Both the position numbers and the translations under genes were made by a program. DNA of 27,839 bases from Apostichopus parvimensis (taxonomy: Eukaryota; Echinodermata; Holothuroidea; Aspidochirotida; Stichopodidae), in NCBI GenBank assembly GCA_000934455.1, contig KN886493.1, forward strand, positions 5,407-33,245. Reading direction: 5' to 3'. Shown here piece by piece: positions 12,557 through 22,939 of this stretch. Position 1 is the stretch's first letter, and each line of letters starts with the position of its first letter. The notes under the pieces are model-generated. The model saw only the letters and a list, made by a program, of their open reading frames with translations. It was not told where the DNA came from and did not search any database.

Positions 12557-12573
12557 TGCAGACCTGCATTTTG
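12557..12573 (-). CDS. Exon M, possible 17-nt microexon
   Basis: CAAAATGCAGGTCTGCA lies between GGTCAGAG and GTAAGT. With phase 0 to 2 it encodes QNAGL and supplies the only phase bridge I found between exons L and N. Against it: the acceptor is the second of two tandem AGs, and the first AG would break the frame. Very tentative. Confidence 0.2.
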
Positions 12574-12908
12574 CTCTGACCAAGACATGTAATTAATATT
12601 CACACATCAATCTAAGTAATACATAATATATATGTGCGGTTTACCACCAGTTGGCCAAATTTACTCCAACACAGAATATTTTGCGTCCCACAAATTTCAT
12701 GCATTGTGCTGTATTTGCAAACCACATGGCTAATTTCACCGTTCCTGATTTTGGTGGCCAATTTTAAACCGATGTTTTCAGGTATTTGGTCTTGTCTTGT
12801 ACGACCATATCCGGTAACATCAGACTTAAACACAAAATGCAGTTTTTCCCCCATTTTTGGTTCTTGTTTGTTTTCTTAAATTTTAAGTATGAGTTCAACA
12901 AATTTGGG

Positions 12909-12911
<3 letters not shown>

Positions 12912-12949
<38 letters not shown>
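12912..12949. repeat. A38 homopolymer
   Basis: Thirty-eight consecutive A on the plus strand, followed by TCAAGAAAC. It might be the tail of a retroposed sequence whose body would be to the left (12600-12911), but no recognisable body or target duplication is seen. Confidence 0.9.
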
Positions 12950-12952
<3 letters not shown>

Positions 12953-13039
12953 AGAAACATGTTTGTCATCCTTATTTTGCATAACAATTAAGTATGGAAT
13001 ATATAAATATGAAATTAAAAGAATTGAACTGTGACTTAC

Positions 13040-13151
13040 ATCCGAATCCATGCCTAGTAAATCCACTTTATTTTTACTAGGTGGTGGGCCAAGTTTAACT
13101 TTGGAAAGTGGCTCCTGATCTACTCCAGAATCTTCAGGCCTTTTACCTTCC
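13040..13151 (-). CDS. Exon L (residues 707-744)
   Basis: Acceptor TGCTCACAG|GGAAGG and donor TCGGAT|GTAAGT (consensus), 112 nt, phase 2 to 0. The peptide EGKRPEDSGVDQEP, LSKVKLGPPPSKNK, VDLLGMDSD is charged and Pro-containing. The intron before it is about 3.0 kb, the longest in the gene, and might hide an additional phase 2/2 exon. Confidence 0.75.
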
Positions 13152-16117
13152 CTGTGAGCAAGGCAGATGAAATGTATGTCTGCATTAGGAATTTATGCGA
13201 ATTCATAAAAAAAATACATAAATAAATAAAAATATTAAATAAGAAGAAGAAAACAGAAAATCTAAAAGTTTCTATACCACCATTTTTTTCCTTCTTTCTA
13301 GTCAAGTGCATATATAGAAAATTGTGGACCATCGGCAAAGAATGATATTAATCAATTTTCATTTGAAATATTTTGGCTAAGACTTCTTCTTGTTGTAAAT
13401 GGCCCTGACATGACAACAGCAGTAAATATAGTAGTATAATGCTCTTAACATTACTTTCATTCTCTGTTTTCAAACAATGACAATTTATTCTGATATTGCT
13501 GATCGGAGCAATTTTCACGAGTTTTCAAAGGCTTGTGAAGGGATGTACAGTATAAGGATAAACAGAGGTCTCTTCTTATTTGACCAGAGATTAATGAGAA
13601 GAATGTCCGATTTCAACATAGCTCTTACTATGACTACCATTAATTATGAGACTATGTAGGTTAGAAAAGAACTTTCCCAGTTGTAGCCCTAGGGAGTTTT
13701 ATCAGAATGGAAAAATCCCTGACATGTGAAGCCGCTTGATAAATGAAGTTGCACATAGATATTCCAGAGGGTGAAGATGCAGTTATATAACAGAATAGAA
13801 ATTTTCTGCTTCTTTAGGTTTTGAAAACCACCTACTTGTAGCATTTTGCAAGGCAGAGATGTATACAAAGCTATCAAATTTGGTGATCATTTGTGTATCC
13901 ATCTGCCCAACAGCAGCATGAATGTTCTCATCATGGTAATCGAACTGAAAAGCATTAATTTTGTTTTGTGCTTATAGTAGAATATTTAATTCAAACTTAA
14001 TCCATAGAGGGAATATAAATTAAACACTTCTACAGAGAGAATAGGCAATTCTAATTCTGGGAAAGGTTGACAGCTGAGCTAACCAAACATCTTCAAACAC
14101 ATCACATTTCAACGACACACCTACAAGAACATTATAAAAGGACAATAAAAGCTGCTAATCTGAAGAAACATCTGCCATGAAGAAGAAGAACCCCCACAAT
14201 TTGACACCTTTAAACTCTGCTACTGAAGCTTAATTCTCCCAAACGAGGTCAAAGTTGAACTTCACCCAGCTACGGATCTCGAAGAAAGAAAAGAAGTAAC
14301 CTCTCGGAAAAGAACCCCTTTTTGGGTTGAACCGAACCACATCTCTCTTCACTAGCAGAAAATAGATCACTTGACAAACCTTTAGCGATAACCTCCTTAC
14401 AAAATATTCGAAAACTACAATGGACGTCAATGATGGGAAGTTAATAACCTTGAATCAGCAAGAAAATTCGGAGAAGAAATCAAAACCGACAAAATACAAA
14501 ACACTGTATCCTAAAACGAGGTGCACCTATTTCCTCTGTTGCATCCCGTCCATAATAAATTAAACTTTTCTGTCCTTACTGAAATCCATTTACCTCCCCA
14601 AGGTTGCAATCAGACACCGTTCCACTTTATGTTTCGTAAATAACCGGCGAAAATGAAAGACAATCTGACGAAAAGGAGCCAAAAATTACCTTAGTTTGCA
14701 AAATAGGGGGATCGTAGATGGGTAGGTGTACATGAGGGGGGGCAGAATGTGATTGAAGTTTCAATTAAATTTTCGTTTTTTTTCTTTCTTTTTTTTCATC
14801 ACAATGGTAACTAATAACCATCAATTCCACAGATATTGAAACAGTCTTCAACGAAGTTGTGTCACCTATCACGACCAAGATATAATACGCATATTATTCA
14901 CCATATATTACACGGCTTCCCCAAATGTGAAATCAGGGTCACAGCTCAGGCAGAAACGTTGTGAATCAAAATAATTATTGTTGTTTAAATTGTACATAAT
15001 GTCGATAAAATTGGGATGATATCGAATAAACGATGAAATCTCTCTTCGCAGGGTAATTTCTGAGAATGTGAATTGTAGTTTACGTCAATAAACTGTACGT
15101 CATGGAGGGTGATGACGGAAACAGGAAAGACAGCCATCTAAGTCTCCCTTAAAATATACCAAAAGTTTAATTGTCAGTATTTATATAGGAAATTAATTTA
15201 AAAACCAATGAGAAACCAACAAGTTTAATTTTTTTTGTCTCATTCTGAGGCAGAAAAAAAAGAAGGAATCTGTGCCAAGACTACTGACTGCTGGCCATTT
15301 GGAGGTACCTCCTGTTCAACGACAACAACACGAGGATTAATCACATGTGCTGATAGTATCAAATCTCATGGGCGCTGAGAAACAGCAGGTCTAAAACATT
15401 ACTGTGGCACATGGTGGGCTTTTCAACATCTCTCCCTGGAATTTAGATCTTCTTGAAAATGTAAAGCAAGAAAATAGTCTAACATATATACTGTTTATAG
15501 TATAAAAAAGGAAACTGTGGAAGTAGCTGGAAATTTCGACTAGTTTAATCAGTAATTTATTGCATTTTAAGCCTAATAGGGATCTCTTATCAAAAGCATA
15601 GATCTTCTCTATTTATTTAACATTTCACTATAAAGTATTCAAAACCAGTTTGAAAAGTTTGACAAACAATTTTAAGAACCAATTTAATACAAAGTATTAG
15701 CAGTTTGGAAAACCTCACATTGATCAGGACTACCAACAAAACTGCCTTTATGTATTGATATGGTTTACATACTCCACTGCTAAAGACTTAATGCATTATC
15801 CATCATTTTTATTTTATTTTCTCCAAAATGGCACAGGTCGAGACGAATGAAATCACATTGACTTTTAAAATTTCAATTATAGCGTATATGTCAAAATAAC
15901 ATCGTGGAATAACCCGCCAAGAATTAGTTGAACTGTGATGAACATCTTTGTAAAGTATCTTTGAGTATTTTACATTTCATCAACACATACTTTGAAAGCA
16001 GTCCATAACAGGATAGTTAAATGTTGACTTTAATGATACTAACATTGAGATGTACTGTAGATGGCCCCATCCTATTAGAAACAAAACTAATTCTTGATAA
16101 CATATCAGCAGACTCAC
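13152..16117 (-). other. Long intron between exons K and L
   Basis: About 3 kb with no supported coding sequence on either strand. Frames of 60-66 codons on both strands (for example 13689-13877 and 14230-14430) have no motif or consistent splice sites. A 33-nt minus-strand segment near 15410 has AG and GT edges but the wrong phase. The block 14220-14700 is a little more GC-balanced than its surroundings; nothing further seen. Confidence 0.45.
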
Positions 16118-16245
16118 CCACTGGCAGTGTCTGTCAGATTTGTGAGGGGAACAGCTGAAAGCCTTTCATCAGAATTAATTTCCTGCTCTTGCCCTGGTAG
16201 GATTATCTGGGGAGTAGCTGGAACTCTGTCATCCTTGGTAAGTGT
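16118..16245 (-). CDS. Exon K (residues 665-706)
   Basis: Acceptor ACATTCCAG|ACACTT and donor AGTGG|GTGAGT (consensus), 128 nt, phase 0 to 2. Encodes TLTKDDRVPATPQIILPGQE followed by a Glu/Ser/Thr-rich end (NLTDTAS). Long reading frames on the opposite strand in this area are shadows. Joins exon L by splitting a Gly codon (GG|G). Confidence 0.75.
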
Positions 16246-16668
16246 CTGGAATGTAATATTGTTTTCTTCGGTTCATTACTTCGAAGCAAGACAGCAAGGA
16301 TTAAAGGGGGGATACTCTCGTGGATTAAATTTGTTGCTTAACAATAACATTGCTGGGAAGTTTCAGCATAGATTTCTGCATCTTCAAGGTCAAAACTACA
16401 AACCTAGTGGCATTTTGTATGGCAAGGGGCAAGATTTGCAATGTTTGTAATATGGTGTCAGTTTTGTGATTCTTCATAATACGTAAACCAATTCATCCGT
16501 AGAGGAAAAGTCTTTCAAAAACAAACTTTGCACTTTAATGAAATTCTGAATTCAGAGAACATTGACAGCTAAGCAAATATCTTAAAATATATCAAATTTC
16601 AAAGTTAAAACAATAGGATGACTTATAATGGGAGAGTAATGTTTTGAAGCATGATGACATCACAGCCT

Positions 16669-16698
16669 ACCCACTGTGATCCACTCCCACTGTGATCC
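16669..16698. repeat. Short tandem repeat, two copies of CCCACTGTGATCCA
   Basis: Two adjacent copies of a 14-15 bp unit (CCCACTGTGATCCA) just 3' of exon J, within the intron to exon K. No function apparent. Confidence 0.75.
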
Positions 16699-16703
16699 AT
16701 TAC

Positions 16704-16792
16704 CTGGATTAAGTGAGGATTAAGCCTGTCAGGTTCCTCCTGATCCATCATATCTTCAGTTAATAGGGGCAAGATACCAAGATTTGTTTCTA
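16704..16792 (-). CDS. Exon J (residues 635-664)
   Basis: Acceptor CATTGTTAG|TAGAAA (or TAG three bases further on) and donor ATCCAG|GTAATG, 89 nt, phase 1 to 0. The peptide ETNLGILPLLTEDMMDQEEP followed by DRLNPHLIQ has a hydrophobic patch then an acidic stretch, and reads as genuine coding sequence. The two tandem TAG acceptors are in frame with each other and would change one residue. Confidence 0.68.
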
Positions 16793-16874
16793 CTAACAAT
16801 GTGGATTGCTTCTCTCATTTTAAGAAGTGTTATACCATCATCTGGCACATGAGTATCCCTTTAATAACACCTAC

Positions 16875-16908
16875 TGCCAAGTTTCTTTTCTTTTCTTGTT
16901 TTCAATTT
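16875..16908 (-). CDS. Exon I, 34-nt exon (residues 624-634), tentative
   Basis: Acceptor GTTCTCAG|AAATTG and donor GGCA|GTAGGT, phase 0 to 1, encoding KLKTRKEKKLG, a basic piece continuing the end of exon H. It is the only candidate I found that supplies the phase change needed between exons H and J. A 34-nt exon with a GTAGGT donor is weaker evidence than the neighbours have. Confidence 0.55.
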
Positions 16909-17340
16909 CTGAGAACCTATTTCTTCAAGTCTCTTTCCACATGAATGATCCAACATAGACAAGGGATGTCAATTTTTTTTTTTTTTTTTCAATGTTAAAA
17001 GTTGAACAATGTGAAGTTAAATATGAGGCAAGAGCAGAAATAATAAGTGCTTTGCTAGAATATTGTTCTATTCCTAGGCAAATATAATGCCTCATGCAAG
17101 CAAACTTACACCACTGCATGCAAAATTTATGAGCCAACGATGGCGCAATGTAACTACAACTGCAGAGATTTTTTAAGACTTCCTGTCAAATTAACTCTAG
17201 CAGGAATTGAAATAAACTTCTGTCACTATTATTCTGTCATGTTTTATTTGTACAAAAGAAAATTTTTTGTTGTTGGTTGGAATGAATTAGACATAAGTGT
17301 GTGCCATTTTGTCTTGCATATAACTTATGACATCAAATAC
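16909..17340 (-). other. Intron between exons H and I
   Basis: 432 bp. It includes the 17 extra codons and TAA that would end the protein if this intron were retained, and a T17 run on the plus strand (16974-16990). No other feature. Confidence 0.5.
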
Positions 17341-18033
17341 CTTGTTTATAGAGGGATCCGCTACATCTCGAGACTTGAGCTCATCTTTCCCGGCGTCTCC
17401 TCTTTCAGCAGCACCTGGTTTGAATGGCTTAGTCCCGTTCGGTTCCTGTATCCACACCTCCTTCTTCTCCCTTCCTCTTTTCTCTTTCTTTTCTCTCCTC
17501 ACTTTCGTCTGATGAGTGGACGGTGAGCTCTGCTGCTTGACAGGTGGGGTGGGTATCACAGTAACGCTCGGTTCCAGTCCCTCCACTTCTGCATTCAGTA
17601 TTAGTCTGACCTCCTTCCCCTTTGGTTTCCCAGAATTAGCCTTCCCTCCTCTCTCCTCCCCTGGCTTCTCCTCTACAACAGATCTCTCCTCTACGAGAGG
17701 TTTCATTTCAGGCTTTATCTCTTCCTCTCCCTTGGCAGATGAAATACTACTTTGCTCAAATTCTGTTGATCCCGAGGGTTCTGAAATACTGATCCGTTTA
17801 GGATCATCTTCGCTTTGATTTTCGTTATCATCTCCTGTATTTGATTCCCCGATCAAACCACTCTCTTGATCCGTTATTATATCTTCGTCGGTGGTAAGGA
17901 CCACGTCTTCAGGTTTTATAGTCACTGGAGATGGAGAAGGGGCAGGAGGTAACACCTTCTCATCTTCTTCTTGGACATCATCCTGATTGGCTAATCTCTC
18001 CAGCTCTTCATCTACATCCTCCTCTGGACCATC
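17341..18033 (-). CDS. Exon H, long charged exon (residues 393-623)
   Basis: The acceptor TGCACACAG|GATGGT opens 231 codons; the donor is AACAAG|GTATTT, phase 0/0. Strongly biased composition: Glu, Asp, Lys, Ser, Pro and Gly dominate, with an acidic start (EEDVDEELERL), a Pro-rich spot (PPAPSPSP), KPEMKPLVEERSVVEEKPGEE in the middle and a very basic run (RREKKEKRGREKKE) near the end. No domain is visible; it looks disordered with possible coiled or single-helix segments. Without splicing, the frame runs 17 more codons to a TAA, so intron retention would give a shorter protein. I prefer splicing because exons I to L continue in phase. Confidence 0.88.
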
Positions 18034-18062
18034 CTGTGTGCAAATTAAACAAAATCGTAGAG

Positions 18063-18190
18063 GAAACAGGTATTTTCTTTCTTTTTTCATGAACAACGTT
18101 CAACAGACCTACAGCCAAAAAATTTGAGATGAAACAGGTCTTTTCTCTGTTCATTTTTCATTAACAAAGTTCAACAGACATACAGCCAAG
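18063..18190. repeat. Two-copy tandem duplication of about 65 bp in an intron
   Basis: 18063-18130 and 18131-18190 share GAAACAGGT, TTTTCATGAACAA / TTTTCATTAACAA, GTTCAACAGAC and TACAGCCAA in the same order, with about ten differences and small gaps. It begins about 30 bp upstream of the exon H acceptor (in transcript sense), so the ancestral branch-point region may have been copied. Confidence 0.8.
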
Positions 18191-18765
18191 TAGTGCTGGC
18201 AACAGAGAGAACAAGGAAGCGTTAAGGTTGCTAAGTAGGAAACCAGAAATGCAGTCAAGTTTTTGATGACATCTTGCGTTGACTCTAAATCTGAATTCCG
18301 TGTCAGCTTACCCTTGAGACCGAGGTATCTTATCAACAATAATAAGGACGTGAATAATGATACTCAAGCTAACAACTACTGACTTAGGGAATTTGTTGCA
18401 TGTCATATATTTAGTTACATACAGTATATATTTTTCATACAACATGCATCAAATTCAATATTAGGGAAATGACTTTGGGTACCACACCTCTCGTATATGG
18501 GTAAGTAATCAGAATTATTTCCACCTTCAGCACAAGACAAAGTAGGGCAGTGTAAAGGAGATGGGAGGTGACATTTTTGTATTTAATGTAAAAACTAGAA
18601 AATCATTTAACCCTTTGCAGGAGGCAATTAAAGTGTTCCTGGCTGTACAACTTTTTTTCAGAATGATTGCAAATGATTTTTTTTGAAAGGTATCTGAGAA
18701 GAGAAGATCAAATGTATTATATTTTAGGAGATCTAGAGAGATATAATTGGCCATGTTTTACTTAC

Positions 18766-18875
18766 TTGCACAATAACCAAAGGCAATGGTGTAGTTATGG
18801 TGTCTTCTGATACTGTTGTATCAGGCGTTTCCTGTACTGCTTTGCGGTCATTACCATCTCTAACAGGAGTAATAT
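18766..18875 (-). CDS. Exon G (residues 356-392)
   Basis: Acceptor TATTGTAG|ATATTA and donor GTGCAA|GTAAGT (close to consensus), 110 nt, phase 1 to 0. The peptide is Thr/Asp/Pro-rich (DITPVRDGNDRK, ETPDTTVSEDTITTPL) and ends PLVIVQ. It joins exon F and exon H without disturbing the frame. Disordered, no motif recognised. Confidence 0.85.
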
Positions 18876-19459
18876 CTACAATAACACAACAATGGAGCAC
18901 TTAATCAACTTAGTGAAGTTTACATGTTAATTAAAACATTTTCATTTCTGAAATAATTACAGATATGTAAGACAATATTGATCGTGGGTTCCATTGGCAT
19001 AATTTTTGTTTACATTCTTGGGCTATTTAAAACTTACAAATAATGATAAAATACTAACTGATGGTAGGGATGAGAGTGGGGGAGGGGGAGGGAGTCATTC
19101 AAATATACTCAAGGAGAATAAGCACATGGCTTCTTTAAAAAAGTTAAATCAGGTGTCTCGTAAATTGCAATGAATAAAAGTGGCAGCTAATAATGATGGA
19201 TTATTCTACAAAAAAAGTTATCGTTCTGACCCTTGGGTGATTTTAATAAACCACAAAGGGTTGTTCTGGTTGTAGACAATGCACTGACACTTTAATACAC
19301 ACTGAAAGTTGCCTTCTCATCTCATTATGATTGTTCCTGACTGAATATACATGATTGTTTGTAGGTAGTACATACTCTACAAATAAATATCCAAGTTCAT
19401 GACCCCTGCAGGAAATGATGGTAACATGTGGGTGGCCTGTGACGTAATCATTGCACCTA

Positions 19460-19698
19460 GGAGTGTTAGCTCAGTGGTTAAAGCCGGTGCCTTTCAATCA
19501 TAAGGTCCCGAGTTCGAGTCACTCCAAGATTAATGTATGTCGTCCAGTTACAGAGTTGTTGACAATTGACAATTCATAATCATGGATGTTAAATATGAAT
19601 CTAAGAGACTGACTTCGGTCAGCTTGCGGCTTTGATAAGCCAATGATGGCTTCTTCGCGAGTTTCTGCTTGCAGGAAGGATTTAAAATACATACATAT
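19460..19698 (+). mobile_element. tRNA-derived SINE, copy 1
   Basis: The head GGAGTGTTAGCTCAGTGG contains a perfect polymerase III A box (TAGCTCAGTGG), and GTTCGAGTC is a perfect B box core. These resemble tRNA, with a closing GGAGTG...CACTCC acceptor stem, but the sequence continues for about 165 bp of non-tRNA body shared with copies 2 and 3. The body holds TGTCGTCCAGTTACAGAG, GACAATTGACAATTCATAA, GACTTCGGTCAGC, GCGGCTTTGATAAGCC and CCTGCTTGCAGG-like palindromic words, ending at AAATACATACAT. A tRNA finder could falsely call the head a gene. It lies in the intron between exons F and G, antisense to the gene. No clear target duplication seen. Confidence 0.88.
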
Positions 19699-20073
19699 CC
19701 TCCAAACTGTTTACCCTTCCTTTTATGATTTTGTTACTAAATGTCTCCTCAAATGTTTTTTTGAATTTTCATCGAAACTTTGAATGAAGAGTTTCTTGCT
19801 CCGTGGATGAAAGACATGTCACGACTTATCTGTTCTGACTGTTGAGATGATGTCAACATATCAATCACTGTACTGTTGCCAGATGCCTTCACAGAACATT
19901 AACAAAATACTATTATTTGCATATTTGGTAAAGCATGCAATCAGGATTAGGCTTAAAGTAGATACAGTAAAGATTTACTATTAGTTACAGTAAAGTCTTG
20001 AAATACTCAACTTCTGCCATTGAACTTTCCTTTAATAAATAGTGGTTAATTACAAAGTACTGTATTTGCTCAC

Positions 20074-20139
20074 CTTCCTGTGTGGCTTCCAAAACACCTT
20101 CATCTTCTACATCGCCTTCATCGCCTTCATCTTCAACAT
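20074..20139 (-). CDS. Exon F (residues 334-355), acidic repeat exon
   Basis: Acceptor CCCGCAG|ATGTTG and donor AGGAAG|GTGAGC give 66 nt, phase 1 to 1. It encodes an imperfect repeat of Asp-Glu-Gly units (DVEDEGDEGDVEDEG) made from GATGAAGGC-like nonanucleotides, followed by VLEATQE. Length is likely to vary between individuals by repeat slippage. Too short and repetitive to stand as an open frame alone, it is supported by the phase chain. Confidence 0.8.
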
Positions 20140-20475
20140 CTGCGGGCGGATAAGAAAATAGAAATATAATTACTCAGATTAAAGTAAGTAAATGTATTAT
20201 CGTATTGGGGCTTTTCTGTAAGTATGTATATATGAAAACAAAAACAGCCATTGTATATGTCATACTCAAGACGACTATTGGCAGTGAATCAAACCCAATC
20301 TATGAATCCCAACTGAATCAAAAAGTGGTTAATGTTTTAAGATAGTCACAAAATGTTTAGAGTACTGATGTAAAGATATGATTACAGTAACATTAACAGT
20401 AAATCATTACTCTTCCCCATCATTTCCAGTTCGCAACAAAAGGAAGGATGATAAATGGCAAAGCAAAGCCACGAA

Positions 20476-20494
20476 CCCCCCCCCCCCCCCCCCC
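20476..20494. repeat. C19 homopolymer
   Basis: Nineteen C in a row within the intron between exons E and F, followed by AAATATGAAAAAAAAAAATCC. Simple sequence; length probably variable. Confidence 0.9.
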
Positions 20495-20825
20495 AAATAT
20501 GAAAAAAAAAAATCCCTGCAAGATAATTCTAGGGCTCAGCATAAAATAATGATCAATATGGATCTACAGAGAATACTAGTTTTAAGTTTCTCACAAGTTC
20601 TCATGTGGGACACTGATTTGTGCCAATTTTAGAGCACTGACATGGATCTCAGCTTGTGTGATTGAAATAAGCTTTGAATCAGGCCTTTTTTTTTTCATTT
20701 TGAAATCCTTTGATTGGTTCTGCCAACATATTTACTGATTACAAAAGGCTTGTTCTGACATTATCAGAGTTGATAATGTTGTCGGTGCTGCAAAAAGGAA
20801 CAAGCTTGACAAACTATTTAGTACT

Positions 20826-21060
20826 GGAGTTTAGCTCAGTGGTTAACGCTTCCAATCATAAGGTCCCCAGTTCGAGTCACTCCAGGATTAATGTATGTCA
20901 TCCAGTTACAGAGTTGTTGACAATTGACAATTCATAATCATGGACGTTAAATATGAATCTAAGAGACTGACTTCGGTCAGCCTGCGGCTTTGATAAGCCA
21001 ATGAGGCTTCTTCACGAGTTCCTGCTTGCAGGAGGATCTAAAAATACATATATACATACA
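20826..21060 (+). mobile_element. tRNA-derived SINE, copy 2
   Basis: Same family as copies 1 and 3, with A box TAGCTCAGTGG and B box GTTCGAGTC. It lacks about 11 bp of the anticodon-arm region present in the other two (GCCGGTGCCTT), so it cannot fold as a tRNA. The body matches the others almost throughout, with a shortened CCAATGAGGCTTCTT and extra TA repeats at the tail. It lies in the intron between exons E and F, ending about 60 bp from the donor of exon E. Confidence 0.87.
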
Positions 21061-21119
21061 AATACATACTGTATTCTCATGCACTATGGTATGAGTAAAC
21101 ACCTCTTCGATGCTCTTAC

Positions 21120-21342
21120 CTTCCCAGTCACTGTCATCAAGATCGCTCGGAGAACACCCTAATGTATCATCATCATCTCCTAACATACTGCTTCCACCAA
21201 ACAGAGCAGAGGCGGACGGGTCCCCGTCCTTCTCTACCAGTAACGTCGGAGGCGCAGGATGTGGCAATGGAGATCCGTCTCGTGGAAACAGATTCAGGCC
21301 TTTGATAAAGTGAGTGTAGTGAGGCACTGTCCCTCTTTGAAC
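21120..21342 (-). CDS. Exon E (residues 260-333)
   Basis: Acceptor CTCCACAG|GTTCAA and donor GGGAAG|GTAAGA, 74 codons plus one base (phase 0 to 1). The peptide moves from YTHFIKGLNLFPRDG through a Pro-rich run (PLPHPAPP) into a Ser/Asp-rich acidic end (GDDDD, DLDDSDWE), the start of the acidic middle of the protein. The open frame extends on both sides, but the splice signals and phases set the ends. A SINE ends about 60 bp from the donor side. Confidence 0.85.
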
Positions 21343-22189
21343 CTGTGGAGGGAGTTTAACGGCAAGATATCTACTACACGGACAAAGATGGAGAGCATGG
21401 AGCTTGTTATTCACACACAACAACACGAGAGAAACATTTGACATTCTGTTTTTTTCCCCGACCATCAGGGTAACAGAAAGGCAAGTTAGGGCTGCCTATA
21501 AAATGTCTCCATCCAGTCAAGATCATTCACTTATTCCACTGCTGATAGGTACAGCTGTCAAATAACCACAACCAAAACTTAATATTTCTCTTTGAAAAAT
21601 GAGCAATTTAAATGTCTCTTGTAACTCAAGCTCTACTTGCTATCTTATAAACAAACAATTTAACACTTGTTGAGGTTTGAAGACTACTCTAGAATCTCGA
21701 AAGGCAAAGGCGCATTTCATTGAAAACAAAAGCCTACAAGCTAAGTCTTTTTTTCAGCTTTTGATTCTCTATAAGTTGCAACCTATTGGGAGTTTATGGG
21801 ATATATACTGTACCACACACAACTTAATAGGATTTTCTGGTGACAAATAGATAGATAGATAGATAGCATACAGTACAAAGGAACAGATATGTAAATTAAA
21901 CTCAATACCTGCACTGAATCTACAATGCATATGAAACTAGAAATTAAGAGTTTCCAAGGTACATGTAGACTGTTTCAGAGTACAACAAACAGAGCCAATT
22001 GTTTATAACCATATTGAAATTCTAATTCTTCGGGAAAAGGCAAACAAGTTTCCATCCATTCTTTGGAATCCAGACAAATATACTATAGCTAACAAGTTCT
22101 TTAAACCCAAATCTTTCGTCATGTACAACTCTCTAACATCTTTGATGGTCATTAGACAATCCTTCCTGAACAATAGAGATAATACTCAC
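21343..22189 (-). other. Intron between exons D and E
   Basis: 847 bp of AT-rich sequence. It includes a five-unit ATAG microsatellite at 21847-21866. No other feature. Confidence 0.5.
21847..21866. repeat. ATAG microsatellite, five units
   Basis: Five perfect tandem copies of ATAG (20 bp). Likely polymorphic. Confidence 0.92.
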
Positions 22190-22225
22190 ATAGTTGTGAC
22201 GGGGTAGGTGGAGGAATTCCCTTCT
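22190..22225 (-). CDS. Exon D, 36-nt exon (residues 248-259)
   Basis: Acceptor TCTTTTAG|AGAAGG and donor AACTAT|GTGAGT enclose exactly 12 codons (RREFLHLPRHNY), phase 0/0, so skipping it would keep the frame. The donor is a near-consensus match. It sits alone in about 1.3 kb of intron between exons C and E. Its basic, aromatic residues continue the style of exons C and E. Confidence 0.75.
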
Positions 22226-22711
22226 CTAAAAGACAAAAGATGAGACCACGTTAAATAAATTGTTATGGATTGCTCTTTTTAAAGTTTACATAATAAATGT
22301 CTCCACAAAACTGATTTTCCTCCAATATCATATCGGATGACTTGAGTAATTAAGTGAGGAATTCCATATACAAATTTAGCGTCATATTTTCATTCCAGCC
22401 ACTGAAACCGAAAATTTATATCAAATAGGAAGATATTGCACTTATCCATGACAAACTATATTGCCAGATTTCAAGCATGATCTACAACTATAACACTGCT
22501 TGAAAATAATTAATCTTCACCCAAAGAGTAACTGTATTACTAACAATCCAGACATTGATACCTCAATATTTGAAAATAATGTGACAAGTTTTCCACAAGA
22601 ATCCAAATCTGTTTCTTAAATGTTGTCAACCCATAAACATTTTTAAGAAACATTCAGTTTGGAGTTCATGAATGCATATTTTACAATATTAACAGTCAAG
22701 TCTACCCTTAC

Positions 22712-22939
22712 AGATGTTGGAGCAGTCCTCGGTCTCGTTGTCCCTTTGGCCCAAAACTTGCTCCTATCGAAATGAGAAGGCACGTAGGCAGCCAATAGGC
22801 CGGTGGAAGAGGTTGGCCTCTGAGAACTGCTTGATTTAGGTCTACACTCGACCGGACAATAGGCGCACGGTTTGTGGTCCGTGGTTCGACCGACTGGGAT
22901 GGACGAAACAGTTAAACGAGTGTGGTGCAACCTCTCAAC
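22712..22939 (-). CDS. Exon C (residues 172-247)
   Basis: Acceptor CTCTGTAG|GTTGAG and donor ACATCT|GTAAGG, 76 codons, phase 0/0. The peptide has a Cys cluster C-x2-C-x3-C (196, 199, 203), too short to call a zinc finger. It also has R-P-K-S-S-S (204-209), R-P-R-T-A-P (240-245), and S-S-I-P (183-186) with Arg residues nearby, which matches the SxIP motif that binds EB1 at microtubule plus ends. SxIP matches occur by chance, so the meaning is uncertain. It joins exon B smoothly as APTEQ-VERLHH. Confidence 0.85.

Larger units (their letters stand above)
11573..13039 (-). other. Probable intron between exons L and N
   Basis: Contains a G-rich run near 12417-12428, an A38 tract (12912-12949) and an 80-codon minus-strand open frame (12612-12854) that lacks usable splice sites and shows no motif. 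The candidate microexon M is the only coding suggestion. Confidence 0.45.

Noticed and set aside
12612..12879. 80-codon frames on both strands near the A38 run
   Set aside because: No recognisable motif, no donor or acceptor of the right phase for the minus-strand gene.
15386..15440. 33-nt minus-strand candidate exon in the long intron
   Set aside because: It is open only in phase 0, whereas the flanking exons K and L require phase 2.
16094..16450. 118-codon plus-strand frame
   Set aside because: It covers exon K on the other strand; no motif and no splice partners on the plus strand.
17140..17818. Plus-strand open frames of 60-128 codons over exon H
   Set aside because: Shadows of the biased minus-strand exon; Ser/Leu/Phe-rich products mirror Glu/Lys/Arg codons.
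19460..19528. tRNA gene with A and B boxes
   Set aside because: The same head with a shared 165-bp tail recurs at 20826 and 24899, so it is a SINE head, and no clean seven-base anticodon loop can be drawn.
21847..21866. CRISPR-like or regulatory repeat
   Set aside because: A simple ATAG microsatellite without spacers; no CRISPR array anywhere in the window.
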